Notes: a model not told the origin generated them from the sequence alone. DNA of 14,834 nt from CAYWHE01 sp964458125 (GCA_964458125.1 CAYWHE010000095.1:1-14834), one strand, 5' to 3'; shown: positions 1 to 7,784, numbered from the stretch's first letter. Made by a program: numbers and translations.

Positions 1-749
1 TTCAGGTCCGGGTCTTTTTTCAGCAGGTCACTCAGCAGATCAGCGCCATTGGTGCTGATGGCACAGGCCGGTATTTTTTTTATCGTATCGTTGTATCCCA
101 TCGCGCCGGTATGGGGGTTGTCGTCTTTCGCATGAGTCATGGAACGTACGATGATTCCTGCTGCTCCATAAGGCGCTGCCTTCATCGCGCCTGAGTACCG
201 TTGTTCAACCGCTCCGCCGTAAGCTTCAAAGGTATTGATGAGGGCTGGGTCCATCGGGCGGTTGAAGAAAATGTAACGACCGCCGATCCGTTCCTTTCCC
301 AGTTTTTCGAGCTCATTAAAGGTATGCACTTCGATCACGCCGGCCGTGATTCCAGACGGTCCGGTACCGATGCTGCCGCCCAATGCACATACGGGTACTG
401 TTATTGGTTCCGTTCCTGAACGGCCTGTAATGGAAGCCTTTTCCTTCGGACCCCGCTCCCAGTGCGGTACCAGGCATTCCTGCTGAAACACCCAGTCTGG
501 TTTTACCGACTCCATGGTCATCTGCGTCCAGGCCACTGCCCGTTCAGCCTGGGGGGAACCGCTTAAACGGCCACCAATCCGGTTGGACAGGTAGGATAGC
601 CATTCGTAGGCTTTGCCGTTTGTCAACGCTTCCGTAAAAATCTTTCTGATCATCACCGAATCATGGGGTTGTCCGGGTGACAAATAAGGCCATAAAACCA
701 GGAGTCCTGCTCCGGCAATAAATAATTTTTTTAATTTCATCGATTGCAT
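1..749 (-). CDS. M28 family peptidase, carboxypeptidase Q-like, N-terminal part (runs off the window)
   Basis: About 249 codons are visible; the gene continues beyond base 1, so it is a partial entry because of the window edge, not a broken gene. I translated it from the minus strand. It opens with a signal peptide (MKLKKLFIAGAGLLVLW, then a polar stretch), so the product is probably exported. A conserved N-terminal block follows (YEWLSYLSNRIGGRLSGS), then a protease-associated (PA) domain at about residues 120-249. The PHTGAMGY motif followed by KIPACAIS resembles plasma glutamate carboxypeptidase/carboxypeptidase Q of family M28. The zinc ligands of the catalytic domain lie outside the window and could not be checked. 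The start at 749 is preferred because of the A-rich upstream context; an in-frame ATG at 740 gives an even more typical signal peptide. It follows the Ig-like lipoprotein gene by 40 bases, so the two are probably co-transcribed. Confidence 0.85.
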   Translation of the reverse strand, partial: MQSMKLKKLFIAGAGLLVLWPYLSPGQPHDSVMIRKIFTEALTNGKAYEWLSYLSNRIGGRLSGSPQAERAVAWTQMTMESVKPDWVFQQECLVPHWERGPKEKASITGRSGTEPITVPVCALGGSIGTGPSGITAGVIEVHTFNELEKLGKERIGGRYIFFNRPMDPALINTFEAYGGAVEQRYSGAMKAAPYGAAGIIVRSMTHAKDDNPHTGAMGYNDTIKKIPACAISTNGADLLSDLLKKDPDL

Positions 750-789
750 GATTTGTTTTTCAGGAACCGGCTTAACGGCCTGTTGTAGA

Positions 790-2406
790 TTATTGTGTTA
801 ATGTCCATTCTGTTTCCATATCCCAGTTGGCGCGTATGGTAACGGGGTCGCGAAAATAAAACACCCGCTCCGGCTGAAGTTTCTCCCGGTATTTCCCGGT
901 ATCCCAGCGCTTGTTGGCATTGCCGTCATAGATGACTTTCAGCCTGTAACTGCCCGGCTCCAGGAAACTGAATTCTGTTTTGCTTCTTGGCTTGATGATG
1001 GCCTTCCTGACCGACCTGTCTTCGGCATCCACCAACTGAAGCACATAGTCGAAACCGATGTCTGGAGCCGTGAACTGAACCGTCAGACTGCCGAAGAGAG
1101 TTTCGTCCATCTGCCTGAAACTGATTCTGACCGTATCGTTTTCATAGCCGTTAAAAGCCTTCAGTGTACCGGGAGGAATATAAAGGTCATAGCGTTTTCC
1201 CTGCTTCAAAGGAATATTCAGCTTTAATGAGAGTTTGAGTGAAGTTTCAAACAGGTACTCGGGATCCCTGACCAGGACCGAATCTTCCAACAGCCTGATT
1301 TTACTCAGATCATGATCCTCCACCGGGAATCCGAAACGGAGGGTGAAAGACTGCCCGGGAGGAAGTTGCCCGCCCGATAAATTGGACACCACCTGCAATC
1401 GTCTTTCTTTCATGGCTTTGCTGCCGGTGGCCTTCTTCAGCGGTGCAGGAATTTTAAAATGGATCGTGTCCACAGGGTCCATTCCTCGGAAAACAATGAA
1501 GTTCAGCGAATCGATGAGCGTATCGCTGACCCAGAGGATGCAGGAATCACGGAGCTCACTTTGTTCCAGGATATCCCAGGGTGGCTGATGAGGGTCACCG
1601 TTCAGGGGCTGCAAACGCAAGTCCGGGGCCGGAGCGGAGAATGCAAGTATGATTTTGCCGGTATAGGCCTGGGTGATCTTTTTGACTGAAAACGGAGGCG
1701 TTTCTACAAACATCCTCAGTTCCGTTTCATTGCTGTCCGGCGCTTCAACGGGATTAAACCGGAAGGCCACCGCTTCGTCCTGCCTGTTGAACCGGTAATT
1801 ATTATCACCGTCTTTCAGGGCAAAAATTTTATAGACTCCCGGACTGATATTCCTGATTTTAAATCGCCCGGCCGAATCGGTCCTGGCAAAATAGGACGGA
1901 AGGGACTGATAGGGCAGGGAATCATTGCTGATACTGTCCCCATACAACATCACCAGTATATCCTTTTCGGTTTTCAGGTTTTCGGACCGGAATACCGTAC
2001 CCTTCACCTCGAGTGAATCTAATATGGAGCCGGTTGAAAAAACATACTGAAAATTCCTTGCCACATTGCCTTCGTGAATGTCGGCGATCGCTTCACCGAA
2101 ATTCATGGTATAGGTGGTGTTTGCCTTCAGTGTGTCGGGTAACCGGATCTTCAGTGATTTTCGTTTGACCGTGATTTCAGGAAAGGGATCGATCAGGGGA
2201 GAAACGATCAGCTGCCGCTGCACTTCCTTTAACTGGATAAACTCATTGAAATTAATGGTTATGGTTTTTGATTTGAAATGTACCGAATAATCAGGCGGGA
2301 TAGACCCGGTAGATACCGGCGGCTGTTCATCCTTGGGTCCACCTGTCGGACTTAGTTTACTGGCACAGGAGGCCAGGAACAGGCAGGCCGTCACGGACAG
2401 GAACAT
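790..2406 (-). CDS. Ig-like domain-containing lipoprotein (Bacteroidota SPTGGPKD family)
   Basis: This is a large predicted lipoprotein of about 538 residues. From the ATG at 2406 the protein begins MFLSVTACLFLASC, a short signal with an LASC lipobox (Cys14). It continues KLSPTGGPKDEQPP, a hallmark of a widespread Bacteroidota family whose first domain is an Ig-like fold of the SbsA/Big_5 type. The Ig-like domain covers roughly residues 25-120 (TYTMNFGEAIADIHEGN near its end). A carboxypeptidase-regulatory-like beta segment follows (SAGRFKIRNISPGVYKIFALKDGD region), then further beta-rich sequence and a C-terminal domain with a second prealbumin-like element (FLEPGSYRLKVIYDGN). The open frame extends upstream to an ATG at 2526, but that would put 54 residues before the lipid-bearing Cys, unlike a lipoprotein signal. 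The 2406 start lacks a basic residue in its n-region, which leaves the start somewhat uncertain. The function is unknown; it is likely membrane-anchored at the cell envelope. Confidence 0.8.
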   Translation of the reverse strand: MFLSVTACLFLASCASKLSPTGGPKDEQPPVSTGSIPPDYSVHFKSKTITINFNEFIQLKEVQRQLIVSPLIDPFPEITVKRKSLKIRLPDTLKANTTYTMNFGEAIADIHEGNVARNFQYVFSTGSILDSLEVKGTVFRSENLKTEKDILVMLYGDSISNDSLPYQSLPSYFARTDSAGRFKIRNISPGVYKIFALKDGDNNYRFNRQDEAVAFRFNPVEAPDSNETELRMFVETPPFSVKKITQAYTGKIILAFSAPAPDLRLQPLNGDPHQPPWDILEQSELRDSCILWVSDTLIDSLNFIVFRGMDPVDTIHFKIPAPLKKATGSKAMKERRLQVVSNLSGGQLPPGQSFTLRFGFPVEDHDLSKIRLLEDSVLVRDPEYLFETSLKLSLKLNIPLKQGKRYDLYIPPGTLKAFNGYENDTVRISFRQMDETLFGSLTVQFTAPDIGFDYVLQLVDAEDRSVRKAIIKPRSKTEFSFLEPGSYRLKVIYDGNANKRWDTGKYREKLQPERVFYFRDPVTIRANWDMETEWTLTQ

Positions 2407-2573
2407 CCACGGATAGTCTATACGAAGAATGGAAATGGTTGAAAATGGAAATGTTTTTTTGCAGACGTGAAGTATCCGGGAGGCAGACCACCTGAAGGAA
2501 ACACGGATGAAGGTAACAAAATGCATAAAGGAAGCAGTTCAAGGCTGAAGAATCGTGTCGGAAAGGTTCATGG

Positions 2574-3056
2574 TCATGAAAGTTTTTCCATCAGGCGCAT
2601 CACTTCTTCGAGGTATTGCTGATCGGTTTCATTAAAATAGGCGGCCATTTTGCTGTCAATATCCAGTACAAGCAATACCTCACCGTTTTTAAATGCCGGG
2701 AGTACGATCTCCGATCTGGATTCGCTGTTGCAGGAAATATGACCGGGAAAGGCATCTACATCGGGAACCACGATGGTTTTCTTTTCCTTCCAGCTGTTGC
2801 CGCAAACGCCTTTGCCAAAACCGATACGGGTACAGGCCACGGGTCCCTGAAAAGGGCCGAGGACGAGTTCCCGGCCCCGTACAAAATAAATGCCCGTCCA
2901 TAAAAAATCAAAGGTATGGTGCAGGGCGGCAACCAGGTTGCACAGGTTGGCCAGGGAATCGGTTTCACCTTCCGCCAGGGCATGCAGCTGGGGAAGCAGG
3001 CTTCGGTATTTTTCCTCCCGGCTCGTGTTGGCAGGTATTACCACGGTATTGCTCAT
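2574..3056 (-). CDS. msrC: Free methionine-(R)-sulfoxide reductase (GAF-domain fRMsr)
   Basis: This 160-residue single GAF-domain protein reduces free methionine-(R)-sulfoxide to methionine with thioredoxin as electron donor, a cytoplasmic oxidative-damage repair role. The diagnostic cysteines are all present: Cys75 and Cys85 in VACTRIGFGKGVCG, and Cys109 in HISCNSES. Their spacing (10 and 24 residues) equals that of Cys84, Cys94 and Cys118 in the E. coli enzyme, so catalytic activity is expected. Other family landmarks are FLWTGIYFV, LGPFQGP, VPDVDAFPGHI, SEIVLP and VLDIDS near the end of the GAF fold. The length is normal for the family. It lies 49 bases downstream of comF on the same strand, with a promoter-like sequence in that gap, so it may have its own transcript as well as read-through from comF. 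Confidence 0.93.
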   Translation of the reverse strand: MSNTVVIPANTSREEKYRSLLPQLHALAEGETDSLANLCNLVAALHHTFDFLWTGIYFVRGRELVLGPFQGPVACTRIGFGKGVCGNSWKEKKTIVVPDVDAFPGHISCNSESRSEIVLPAFKNGEVLLVLDIDSKMAAYFNETDQQYLEEVMRLMEKLS

Positions 3057-3061
3057 GCGGT

Positions 3062-3093
3062 GAAGGTAAAAAATTACCCTTCATCCTGCAAAA
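3062..3093 (-). promoter_or_regulatory. Candidate promoter for fRMsr
   Basis: On the minus strand a TTTTG (-33 type) at 3093-3089 is followed after 20 bases by TACCTTCA at 3068-3061. The -33 box and spacer fit the Bacteroidota promoter, but the -7 box matches only TAnnTT of TAnnTTTG. The box ends only 4 bases before the ATG at 3056, so a transcript from here would have almost no leader. Confidence 0.33.
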
Positions 3094-3105
3094 GTCATCA
3101 AATCT

Positions 3106-3789
3106 TTAATGATAGGCATAAGCCAGCGCCCCGATACTCACTTTCGCTCCCGGCAGGGTAAGCAGTTCTTCGGCGCAGGAAGCCAGGGTCGATCCCGTCG
3201 TGATGACATCATCCACGAGCAGGAAATTCCGGGCTGCAGACGTGTTGTGCGGGTTGATGCAAAAGACACTTTTCATGTTTTCATACCGGTGAAAGCGTTT
3301 TTTCCTGGTTTGCGTTTCGGTTTTCTGATGCCGTTGCAGCAGGTCGGTTTCCACGTGAATGCCCATGGCCTCCGCAACGCCCCGGGCAATAAAATCACTC
3401 TGGTTGTATCCTCTTTTCTGTTTGCGGGAGGCATGCAGGGGCACCGGAATGACGGCTTGTATGTTCTGGTACAGGGGGGAGCGGGACAATTCATGCCCGT
3501 ATAGTTTCCCGATGCGCAGGCCGATGTCGGTGCTGCCCTTGTATTTTAACCGGTGGATCAGTTGTTGCACCCGGTTACCCTTGTTGAAATAATAAAATGC
3601 CGAGGCTGTTTGAATGTTTACCTTCCCCCAGAAGGCTTTGGCTACAGGATTTTCAGGCCTGATGTAAAATCCGGTTTTGGGGAGGTGGTAGGTGCAGAAG
3701 GTGCAGATCACCTCCTCGCCCTTGAACAGGGAGTTCCCGCATGCCTGGCAGATGCGCGGAAAGATCATGGATAAAAAGTCTTGAATCAT
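3106..3789 (-). CDS. comF: ComF family protein (phosphoribosyltransferase-like)
   Basis: This is a 227-residue protein with the two-part ComF architecture. The N-terminal zinc-finger-like module has two CxxC pairs (Cys14/Cys17 in ICQACG and Cys29/Cys32 in ICTFC). The C-terminal type I phosphoribosyltransferase domain carries VIPVPLH and RKQKRGYNQSD (about residues 113-132) and the PRPP-binding loop LLVDDVITTGSTL (residues 190-202). ComF proteins take part in DNA uptake and transformation in naturally competent bacteria, but homologues occur in many non-competent species, so the role here cannot be fixed. No comE or other competence gene is adjacent. A perfect TACCTTTG box lies about 20 bases upstream of the start, which suggests that comF begins the transcription unit continuing into fRMsr. 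Confidence 0.92.
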   Translation of the reverse strand: MIQDFLSMIFPRICQACGNSLFKGEEVICTFCTYHLPKTGFYIRPENPVAKAFWGKVNIQTASAFYYFNKGNRVQQLIHRLKYKGSTDIGLRIGKLYGHELSRSPLYQNIQAVIPVPLHASRKQKRGYNQSDFIARGVAEAMGIHVETDLLQRHQKTETQTRKKRFHRYENMKSVFCINPHNTSAARNFLLVDDVITTGSTLASCAEELLTLPGAKVSIGALAYAYH

Positions 3790-3809
3790 GAAAAAAAGGA
3801 TATGAACCT

Positions 3810-3817
3810 CAAAGGTA
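3810..3817 (-). promoter_or_regulatory. Candidate -7 promoter box for comF
   Basis: On the minus strand the sequence reads TACCTTTG, an exact match to the Bacteroidota -7 consensus TAnnTTTG, about 20 bases upstream of the comF ATG (3789). The expected -33 region, near 3837-3841, has no clear TTTG (it reads ATCGTTTTTT), so the site is supported mainly by the -7 box and its position. Confidence 0.45.
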
Positions 3818-3859
3818 TAAATTTTTTTAAAAAAAACGATTACGGGCTGTGAAACTGGT

Positions 3860-5077
3860 TCATCTCTCCTGCAGCGGTTCCTGCAAGGCCAGCCTTCTCT
3901 TCATCCAGAGTGCCCCGCCTGCCACCAGCAGCGAAATCAGCGTCAACAGGTACCAGAGCATGTCGTATCCGGAAAAGGCAATGGTTTGGGTGGCGATGAC
4001 GGGAAGGAGTACCTGGGCCGCGCTCCATGACATGGCATACAAGGCAGCATATTGTCCTTTGTTACGGATATTGCTCCGTTCATTCATAAAGGTATTCATA
4101 AACGGCATGGCAAACATTTCCGAAAAGGAAATGACGATATTGATCACCACCAGCCAGACCACCGAGTGGAAAAAAGGAAGCGAGAAATAACATAACGCCA
4201 GCAGCAGGGCGCCAAAAGCAATGAAGCTGAATTTATTTCCCTTGTGTTGAAGTGTATAAATCAGGATCATCTCCATGGAGGCCACCAGCACGGCATTGAT
4301 GGCCACCAGCATGCCGATTTCATTTTCACGCAGGTGATAGCTATTTTTATAAAAGAGTGGCATGGTGGAGAAAAACTGAAAAAAACTCATGGCATACAGC
4401 ATACTGAGAAAAATAAACAGGAGGTAAATTTTATCGGCATAGGCCGAAGACGCTTTACCATCCTCCTGTTTGTTTTGCTCATGAGGTGCCGGACTCTTGT
4501 TGCCCAGGAAAAATAAAATAATCAGGCCGGCTCCGAGACAGGTGATCCCGTCGGCCCAGAAAATCGCCCGGTAATTGATGAGCGCCAGCCATCCTCCCAG
4601 CAGGGGACCGATGGAGAATCCGAGGTTGATGGCAAGCCTGTTCAGGGAAATGGAGCGCGTGTAGGTCCCCGGTGTGCTGAACGTAGCCACAGCCGTCATC
4701 ATGGGCGGACGGAAGGCTTCCACGGTGCAACTCATGATGAACGTGCAGATGCACATCACCCAGTATTGCGTAACCAGGCTGACCAGGAAAAACATCAGGG
4801 CCCCTCCGAACAAACTGAACAGGATGACCGGGTAATACCCCAGCTTATCGGTAAACCGCCCGCTGATGAAAACCCCGCAAAAGGAACCGGCTCCGAATAT
4901 GGCCATGATCACCCCGGCACGCTGAACAGGCATGTGCAGGTAATCGGTCAGGTAAAGTGACAGAAAAAGGATCACCATCGTGCCACTCCTGTTGATCAGG
5001 GTGGCCAACGCCAGCCACCAGATCTGAACCGGTATGCCTCCATAGGCTTTTTTAAAAAGATCGGTAATTTTTTTCAA
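3860..5077 (-). CDS. MFS transporter (DHA1-like drug/metabolite exporter family)
   Basis: This is a 405-residue polytopic inner-membrane protein with about 12 hydrophobic helices and a central polar loop near residues 195-210, the usual 6+6 plan of the major facilitator superfamily. Motif A of the 2-3 cytoplasmic loop is visible as GRFTDKLGYY (residues 73-82), which fits a proton-driven porter. INRSGTMVILFLSLYLTD in the first helix region is typical of a Bacteroidota MFS group of unknown substrate. The substrate cannot be read from sequence. The start codon is TTG at 5077; there is no usable in-frame ATG near the expected N-terminus (the next Met is inside helix 1). It stands between a LolC/E-like permease 176 bases upstream and comF 70 bases downstream, and no adjacent regulator hints at inducer or substrate. 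Confidence 0.88.
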   Translation of the reverse strand: MKKITDLFKKAYGGIPVQIWWLALATLINRSGTMVILFLSLYLTDYLHMPVQRAGVIMAIFGAGSFCGVFISGRFTDKLGYYPVILFSLFGGALMFFLVSLVTQYWVMCICTFIMSCTVEAFRPPMMTAVATFSTPGTYTRSISLNRLAINLGFSIGPLLGGWLALINYRAIFWADGITCLGAGLIILFFLGNKSPAPHEQNKQEDGKASSAYADKIYLLFIFLSMLYAMSFFQFFSTMPLFYKNSYHLRENEIGMLVAINAVLVASMEMILIYTLQHKGNKFSFIAFGALLLALCYFSLPFFHSVVWLVVINIVISFSEMFAMPFMNTFMNERSNIRNKGQYAALYAMSWSAAQVLLPVIATQTIAFSGYDMLWYLLTLISLLVAGGALWMKRRLALQEPLQER

Positions 5078-5245
5078 GGTACTGATGATGCAGTTGGCAT
5101 TTTTTTCGCTTCAAAATTATATTTTCATCCGTTACATCATCAGACACATGAACTAAAATTATAAGGTAATGGTTTCCGGCTTAAAGTTTACAGCCCGAAT
5201 TTTATAATGGTTGCTTTCTGATTGCAAACAAAAAAATTCAATCAA

Positions 5246-5263
5246 TAAACTTTTTAAAGTTTA
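5246..5263. repeat. AT-rich perfect inverted repeat at the 3' end of the LolC/E-like gene
   Basis: TAAACTTT-TT-AAAGTTTA is an 8-base perfect inverted repeat overlapping the TAA stop of the permease gene. The half-site ttaaagttta recurs at 5181-5190 in the same intergenic region, in both cases followed by a CAG or ACAG. It could form a weak hairpin after the stop, but it has no GC-rich stem and may be chance in AT-rich spacer DNA. The rest of the 176-base spacer holds no gene or clear promoter that I can see. Confidence 0.3.
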
Positions 5264-6486
5264 ACAGTGTCGAGCAGCTGCGTTTTCACCAGCCGGGTAG
5301 AGGTGTACCAGGATGCAAGAAAACCTATGCCGCCGACCAGCAGCAGCACGAGAAGGAAATCACCCGCCTGCATGGCCACAGGATAACTGTCAACCACAAA
5401 CGAATCCGCATTTTCCAGTTTGATCAGCCCGAATTTTTGCTGGAGAAAACAAATCAGGCCGCCGGCTGCAAGCCCTGAAAAGGCTCCGATTCCGGTAATC
5501 ATCAACCCTTGGTTTAAAAAAATGGAGGTCAGGGACTGCTGGCCGGCCCCCATGCTGCTTAAAACGGCAATGTCTTTTTTCTTTTCGATCACCAGCATGG
5601 TCAGGGTTCCAATGATGCTGAAGGTGGCAATTAACAGGATCAGTCCCAGGATCAGAAAAACGGCCACCTTCTCGGATTTCAGAATCTTATAAAGGAAATC
5701 ATGCTGGGCCATGCGGTCCTTCACGGCAAAGCGTGGCCCGGCAAGTGAAGCCAGAACATCCTTCACCGGCCCGGCGTCGGCGCCTTTATCGAGCAGGATT
5801 TCAAGCGCGGTGACCTGCACGCTGTCATTCGTCAGCTCACGTGCAAGGGATACCGGTATCAAAACATATTTACTGTCAAAATCCTGCTGGATGGCAAACA
5901 CCCCGGAAGCGTGAACCACAGCCGTGCTGAAGGCTTCCATCGGGTTCAGGCTGACTTCTTCTCCTTTTTTGGGAACATAAACCTGAATGGGATAAAACGG
6001 ATCCTGCAGGTTGATGCCCAGGGAATAGGCCACTACGGACCCGAGTACGGCAAACGGAATGGAATCCCTTTCCAGGATAAACGCTCCGTCCAGTATCTTT
6101 TTTTTCACACCGCTCCATTCCGCATAATCGTTATTCATGCCTTTCAGCCGTACAATAAACTGCTTGTCGTGATATTTCAAAAGTGCGTTTTCTTCCACCA
6201 CCTCGGCCACCAGCCTCACGCCTTTTACCTGTTTCAATTCCTGCAGCCGGGCATCAGCAGGATCAAAGGATTTTCCTTCCCTGAGCGTAATGCGTATATC
6301 GGGGTCAAACTGGTCATAGAGGGATACCACCAGGTTGCCGAAACCATTAAAAACAGAAAGCACCACAATCAGACCCAGGGAGCCTACCGCCACCCCGGCC
6401 ATGGACACCATCGAGATGATGTTGATGACATGATGCGATTTTTTCGCCAGAAGATATCGCTTCGCTATGAATAATGATATGTTCAT
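5254..6486 (-). CDS. LolC/LolE-type ABC transporter permease (MacB-like periplasmic domain + FtsX domain)
   Basis: This 410-residue membrane protein has the layout of the lipoprotein-releasing LolC/LolE subunits. An N-terminal helix follows IAKRYLLAKKSHHVINIISM (helix about residues 22-48, VSMAGVAVGSLGLIVVLSVF). A periplasmic domain of about 220 residues (50-270) comes next, then three C-terminal helices (about 274-299, 326-348 and 376-394). The loop EKKKDIAVLSSMGA (301-314) is the conserved cytoplasmic coupling segment that contacts the ATPase. The likely role is to extract lipoproteins from the inner membrane for transfer towards the outer membrane. No LolD-like ATPase is in the window, so the partner must be encoded elsewhere. 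The start at 6486 gives the expected MNISLFIAKRYL opening. It lies 88 bases downstream of the methyltransferase gene. Confidence 0.88.
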   Translation of the reverse strand: MNISLFIAKRYLLAKKSHHVINIISMVSMAGVAVGSLGLIVVLSVFNGFGNLVVSLYDQFDPDIRITLREGKSFDPADARLQELKQVKGVRLVAEVVEENALLKYHDKQFIVRLKGMNNDYAEWSGVKKKILDGAFILERDSIPFAVLGSVVAYSLGINLQDPFYPIQVYVPKKGEEVSLNPMEAFSTAVVHASGVFAIQQDFDSKYVLIPVSLARELTNDSVQVTALEILLDKGADAGPVKDVLASLAGPRFAVKDRMAQHDFLYKILKSEKVAVFLILGLILLIATFSIIGTLTMLVIEKKKDIAVLSSMGAGQQSLTSIFLNQGLMITGIGAFSGLAAGGLICFLQQKFGLIKLENADSFVVDSYPVAMQAGDFLLVLLLVGGIGFLASWYTSTRLVKTQLLDTVKL

Positions 6487-6516
6487 CAGGTAGTGAAGGT
6501 GATCAAAAAATTACGA

Positions 6517-6556
6517 TAAAAAAAACCGCGATTTCATGTTTAATAACAGAGCGGTT
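6517..6556 (-). terminator. Possible intrinsic terminator after the methyltransferase gene
   Basis: On the minus strand AACCGC (6556-6551) pairs with GCGGTT (6529-6524), with an inner TGTT/AACA pairing in the 21-base loop, followed directly by a run of T (6525-6518). The stem is short and the loop long, so termination may be weak or partial. It lies just downstream of the methyltransferase stop at 6575. Confidence 0.4.
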
Positions 6557-6574
6557 CGGGCCGGTCCATACTGC

Positions 6575-7390
6575 TTATTTCCATGCCTTCACGATCAGAC
6601 CTGTTCCGGTAGGATGGTTGCTATGGGTATCGGCATAATTGAGCAGGAAAGCAATGGGATAAACCAGCAGGTAATAAAATGGCAGCAGCAGCAAACCGGG
6701 TATTTTGGGAACGCGGCCGAGAAACTGAATGGGGTATTTCATGGAAAGCCTCCAGGAAATTTTTCCCGGGATCCCATAGGAATAACGGGCTTCCACCCGG
6801 GAAAATCCGGCACCACGCAACTTCTGTTCAATTTCGTTGATGTTATAACCGTCCCGTACATGCTCCTCGATAAACGAACTGTCGCTGTCATCATGCACAT
6901 CTGACCCGCCCTGGTCGCTGGGCGTTGAAATAAGCAGCATCCCCCCTGTTTTCATGGAGACTGCAAAATTTTTAAAGACCTGCACATCCTCCAGGATGTG
7001 TTCCATCACATCAATGGAGATGATCAGTTGAAAGGTGTCCGGTTTCACGAAGGTGGTTAAATCATCCACCACAAATTTTACCCGGTCGCCTGAACCGATA
7101 CTGCGAAAGAAATTATTGCAGTCGGCTACCTGTTCCTCTTTGACATCTACGGCCAGGATATTCCATTTTTTATCCTGCCTGCTGAGGTAATAGGAATATT
7201 GTCCGAAACCGGCTCCTGCATCCAGGATCTGAACATCGCTGCCGGCGGTTTTCCTCCAGGCGCGGAGTTCTTTATGTACATGCCAGGCCCGGAGCAGCAG
7301 AAGGTCCAGCAGGCTGTAAAAACACTTGCGCAAAAAAGGTGTTTGGTTAAAAATGGCTCCCAGCCTTCGTTTGATGGGGTCGTATTGCAT
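6575..7390 (-). CDS. Class I SAM-dependent methyltransferase with hydrophobic C-terminal segment
   Basis: This 271-residue protein has a Rossmann-fold methyltransferase core. SAM-binding motif I is VQILDAGAGFGQ (53-64), the acidic residue at the end of strand 2 is in AVDVKE (80-85), and motif II is FQLIISIDVMEHI (120-132), which matches the Methyltransf_11/23 type with a DVMEH signature. The acceptor cannot be deduced. A C-terminal segment at about residues 229-251 (KIPGLLLLPFYYLLVYPIAF and onward) is long and hydrophobic enough to sit in or on the membrane, suggesting a lipid or membrane-bound acceptor; this is inference. It starts 16 bases after rbfA, so it is very probably co-transcribed with it. 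Confidence 0.85.
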   Translation of the reverse strand: MQYDPIKRRLGAIFNQTPFLRKCFYSLLDLLLLRAWHVHKELRAWRKTAGSDVQILDAGAGFGQYSYYLSRQDKKWNILAVDVKEEQVADCNNFFRSIGSGDRVKFVVDDLTTFVKPDTFQLIISIDVMEHILEDVQVFKNFAVSMKTGGMLLISTPSDQGGSDVHDDSDSSFIEEHVRDGYNINEIEQKLRGAGFSRVEARYSYGIPGKISWRLSMKYPIQFLGRVPKIPGLLLLPFYYLLVYPIAFLLNYADTHSNHPTGTGLIVKAWK

Positions 7391-7406
7391 AAATGAAAAT
7401 CTTTTT

Positions 7407-7784
7407 TTAGGATTCCGCTTCCCCGGGATCGGCAGGCGGGATGACGAGGTTTTTCATGATCTTATCCATTTTTTCGGCATAGTCGGCCGACTCATCCAGG
7501 TAGAAATGCAATTCGGGAATGATGCGCACCTGGTTATGAATCCGGTTGCCCAGGATTTTCCGGATTTCCTTTGAATGCAGGCGGATGGTTTCAAGCACTT
7601 CCTTCGGCTGCTTTTCGTTGAAGAGGCTCAGGTAAATTCTGGCGATGGAAAGATCGGGTGAAACACTGGCGTCTGTCACCGTCACAAATGCATTTCCGTA
7701 AAAATTTTTTCCTTCCCTGCCGAAAATATCGGCAATCTCTTTGAGTATGAGTCTGGCGAATTTATGTTGTCTGGTGGAGTCCAT
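7407..7784 (-). CDS. rbfA: 30S ribosome-binding factor A
   Basis: RbfA is a small KH-fold protein that binds the 30S subunit and aids late maturation of 16S rRNA, especially at low temperature. The product is 125 residues, normal for the family. Family features visible are the N-terminal helix RQHKFARLILKEIADIF, the strand segment VTVTDASVSPDLSIARIYLS (about 35-54) and the late block IRKILGNRIHNQVRIIPELH followed by YLDESADYAEKMDKIM (about 75-110). The start ATG at 7784 gives the usual short N-terminus. It is 72 bases downstream of glmS and directly upstream of the methyltransferase gene. The 72-base gap contains no clear promoter. Confidence 0.95.
   Translation of the reverse strand: MDSTRQHKFARLILKEIADIFGREGKNFYGNAFVTVTDASVSPDLSIARIYLSLFNEKQPKEVLETIRLHSKEIRKILGNRIHNQVRIIPELHFYLDESADYAEKMDKIMKNLVIPPADPGEAES

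Noticed and set aside
3109..3504. 131-codon plus-strand open frame opposite comF
   Set aside because: It is antisense to the conserved PRPP-binding and zinc-finger coding sequence and shows no family features.
5911..6474. 187-codon plus-strand open frame opposite the LolC/E-like gene
   Set aside because: It lies wholly antisense to a well-supported gene and its translation has no recognisable domain or signal; it is a shadow frame.
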